From the NCBI GenBank assembly GCA_045641065.1, contig JAZUGF010000032.1, positions 1 through 7,670 on the forward strand: a stretch of DNA of 7,670 nt, read 5' to 3'. The translations under genes were made by a program, and so were the position numbers. This DNA is from UBA1723 sp045641065. Lineage in GTDB: Bacteria > Bacteroidota > Bacteroidia > Bacteroidales > Paludibacteraceae. The notes under the pieces are model-generated. The model made no database searches. It had not been told where the DNA came from and saw only the letters and a program-made list of their open reading frames with translations. The stretch's first letter is position 1. The number at the start of each line of letters is the position of its first letter. This document shows, in pieces, positions 6,545 through 7,670 of this stretch.

Positions 6545-6579
6545 AATGACGTGGAAATCCCCCACGTCATTTCATTTTT
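6545..6579. terminator. Bidirectional intrinsic terminator between convergent genes
   Basis: A perfect 10 bp stem, AATGACGTGG (6545-6554) with CCACGTCATT (6562-6571), closes a 7-base loop. On the plus strand it is followed by TCATTTTT, and on the minus strand by ATTTTTA. It ends both the vapC remnant (stop at 6540) and the convergent ATP-grasp gene, whose TGA stop (6567-6569) lies inside the stem. Confidence 0.85.
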
Positions 6580-7493
6580 GCCAAATTCTTCGCTACAACC
6601 TTTGATATATCATAGTTGGTATATAGTTCAATCCAGAGCCATTGCCCGTTTGGATTGCATTCCAAAAAGACATAGTCGTTCTGGGGTGTTACGATAAAAT
6701 CAAAACATCCAAAATTCAATCCTAATTTGCGAAGATATTTTATACATTTATCTGAGATTTCCTGAGGAATTTCTACAATTTCATGCTTTAAGTCATGTTC
6801 GTAACCTTGTCTCCAGTCAATCTTGCCTGTATCATCTGTTTGTGACTGAGAATCTATTTTACAAGCAATAACATCATCACATATGACTGTCACCCTCAAT
6901 TCATATGATTTCTCAACGTAATTCTGGGCAAATGTGACTGTTTGTGAAAATGCCTCTTCCGGTTGTTTCTCTAATTCGACGCGGGGCACCTTCATTGAAT
7001 AAAAGACATACTCCAAATTTTCTTCATCCATGTAGACGTCGGATGTACTAAGCGGTTTTAGAAGCACGTCGTCTTCTCCTTTAAAATAGTTGCATACTTT
7101 AGATTTACGGTTAGAGAATATTGTCTTTGGCATCTTAAACCCAACTTCCCTGCCTACAGCCATTTGCAACATTTTTGAATCCGATGGTCGGTCTTGGACT
7201 ATGCTTCCAAGAGAATAGATATCTTTCAGATAGTAACGCAAAAAACTCAAAAATGAGTGAGCTTCCTCCAATATATGCTTATTCACCGAGTCATATTCAC
7301 TTTCTAAGACTAAAGTCTCCGGTTTCATAGGACGTCTGTCCCATATAGCAGTCACGTCGTGACCGTAAATTTCCAAACCATTACGGAGATTTTTCAAATG
7401 GAAATCCATCTCTGATTCGTTGCTCCACCACTCGAATTCATAGTCAGTGAGCAAGCATTCTGTATTAAATCTAAAGACAGGAGGGTGTATCAA
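6567..7493 (-). CDS. MvdD-type ATP-grasp ribosomal peptide maturase, 5' end disrupted by MITE
   Basis: The open frame of 308 residues encodes an ATP-grasp ligase of the graspetide (microviridin-type) maturase group. These enzymes use ATP to form ester or amide links between side chains of a precursor peptide. Visible marks are WDRRP (51-55, like the VWYRR of relatives), LLKPLS with ATP-binding Lys146, YVEKSYELRVTVI (192-204), SQ...KIDWR (215-228), FGCFDFIVT (261-269) and the metal-binding signature FLECNPNGQWLWIE (276-289; Glu278, Asn280). Family members have roughly 25-30 residues before the FRFDT-like motif seen here as FRFNTE (7-12). The first residues, read from a TTG at 7491-7493, are encoded by the end of the element at 7481-7669; an in-frame TGA lies at 7503-7505. 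The native N-terminal strand and helix are therefore lost, and the enzyme is probably inactive or poorly made. No precursor peptide or partner gene is visible in the window. The group assignment is from remembered motifs. Confidence 0.78.
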   Translation of the reverse strand: MIHPPVFRFNTECLLTDYEFEWWSNESEMDFHLKNLRNGLEIYGHDVTAIWDRRPMKPETLVLESEYDSVNKHILEEAHSFLSFLRYYLKDIYSLGSIVQDRPSDSKMLQMAVGREVGFKMPKTIFSNRKSKVCNYFKGEDDVLLKPLSTSDVYMDEENLEYVFYSMKVPRVELEKQPEEAFSQTVTFAQNYVEKSYELRVTVICDDVIACKIDSQSQTDDTGKIDWRQGYEHDLKHEIVEIPQEISDKCIKYLRKLGLNFGCFDFIVTPQNDYVFLECNPNGQWLWIELYTNYDISKVVAKNLAKMK

Positions 7494-7495
7494 AA
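7481..7495 (+). repeat. Left terminal inverted repeat of MITE
   Basis: This is gagggtgtatcaaaa, identical in reverse complement to 7655-7669. Its outer end abuts the surviving ATP-grasp coding sequence, and its bases are translated as the first residues (IHPP) of the disrupted gene. Confidence 0.8.
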
Positions 7496-7546
7496 TGTAA
7501 AATCAAGTTTTTCGAACTTACATTTTGTCACTTTTTATATGAACGA

Positions 7547-7600
7547 AGCCGTTTCTGAGCTTAAAAATTACAGTTAAGTCTCTGAAACGGCTATATTTTT
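7547..7600 (+). terminator. Long hairpin with T-tract inside the MITE
   Basis: AGCCGTTTCTGAG (7547-7559) pairs with CTCTGAAACGGCT (7580-7592) with one mismatch. The loop can pair further (CTTAA with TTAAG, one bulged T). On the plus strand TATATTTTTG follows at once, so it would act as an intrinsic terminator for rightward transcripts. The minus strand has no T-tract, so leftward transcription toward the ATP-grasp gene need not stop here. It may be the relic of a transposase gene terminator kept in the deletion derivative. Confidence 0.6.
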
Positions 7601-7654
7601 GTAGAATTTAAAAATCAACTTACATTTTGATAGTTTGATTTTTGATAAATTGAG

Positions 7655-7669
7655 TTTTGATACACCCTC
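7655..7669 (-). repeat. Right terminal inverted repeat of MITE
   Basis: This is ttttgatacaccctc, the exact inverse of 7481-7495. The window ends one base beyond it, so the flanking target sequence and the missing start of the ATP-grasp gene cannot be seen. Confidence 0.8.
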
Positions 7670-7670
7670 T

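Larger units (their letters stand above)
7481..7669. mobile_element. 189 bp MITE-like element with 15 bp terminal inverted repeats
   Basis: The sequence gagggtgtatcaaaa at 7481-7495 is repeated as its exact reverse complement at 7655-7669, both pointing inward. Inside are further ordered repeats: tatcaaaatgta (7487-7498) inverted at 7621-7632, and aacttacattttg as direct copies at 7515-7527 and 7617-7629. These look like sub-terminal transposase sites. No coding frame is present, so it is non-autonomous and needs a transposase from a related full-length IS elsewhere. The ends remind me of Bacteroidales IS ends of the GGGTGTRTCAAAA kind, but I cannot fix the family. It has landed in the 5' coding part of the ATP-grasp gene. 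Only one base is visible past its right end, so target-site duplication cannot be read. Confidence 0.75.

Noticed and set aside
7491..7520. Outward promoter in the MITE (TACATTTTG) rescuing the ATP-grasp gene
   Set aside because: There are three bases instead of two between TA and TTTG, and no properly spaced -33 box. It overlaps the repeated element motif instead.
1..7670. CRISPR array, tRNA or rRNA genes
   Set aside because: No regularly spaced direct repeats, and no cloverleaf-like or rRNA-like conserved segments were seen on either strand.

Overview
The window looks like chromosomal DNA from a Bacteroidales bacterium (Bacteroides/Prevotella type). The evidence is AT-rich DNA, promoters of the Bacteroidetes form TTTG-N20-TAnnTTTG, no clear Shine-Dalgarno sites, a lipoprotein whose mature end is rich in Asp (the Bacteroidetes surface-export pattern), a small outer-membrane barrel ending in Phe, and an aspartyl-tRNA synthetase of the Bacteroidales type. 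Genus cannot be fixed by eye.

Layout. Positions 1-1875 (minus) hold a two-gene envelope operon: an outer-membrane beta-barrel protein, then, 3 bases later, a kelch-repeat surface lipoprotein that runs off the left edge. Positions 1925-3550 (minus) encode a 541-residue RluA-type pseudouridine synthase with a long N-terminal extension. Its architecture (split globular domain, long helical insert, Cys/His/Glu motifs, C-terminal pseudouridylase) matches the Vibrio cholerae tRNA C-to-pseudouridine editing enzyme TrcP. Positions 3736-5514 (minus) are aspS with its own intrinsic terminator. Two copies of a 61-62 bp hairpin-rich repeat lie in opposite orientation on either side of aspS.

The right-hand part is accessory and decaying. 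A strong promoter at 5745-5776 drives an intact 81-residue antitoxin-like gene. It is followed by a vapC (PIN-domain RNase) pseudogene with two separate lesions: an in-frame TAA where a Tyr is expected, and a +1 shift at an A4 run. All four acidic PIN residues can still be read once these are repaired. A shared hairpin terminator separates this pair from a convergent MvdD-type ATP-grasp peptide ligase gene (6567-7493, minus). That gene has lost its N-terminal strand and helix because a 189 bp MITE-like element (7481-7669, perfect 15 bp terminal inverted repeats) sits in its 5' end; the missing codons should lie beyond the right edge.

Functionally, the left and centre carry cell-surface and translation or RNA-modification genes. 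The right end shows a toxin lost with its antitoxin kept, and a ribosomal-peptide (graspetide) maturase interrupted by a mobile element. The most interesting items are the TrcP-like editor, the MITE-disrupted maturase, the orphaned antitoxin and the inverted repeats around aspS.
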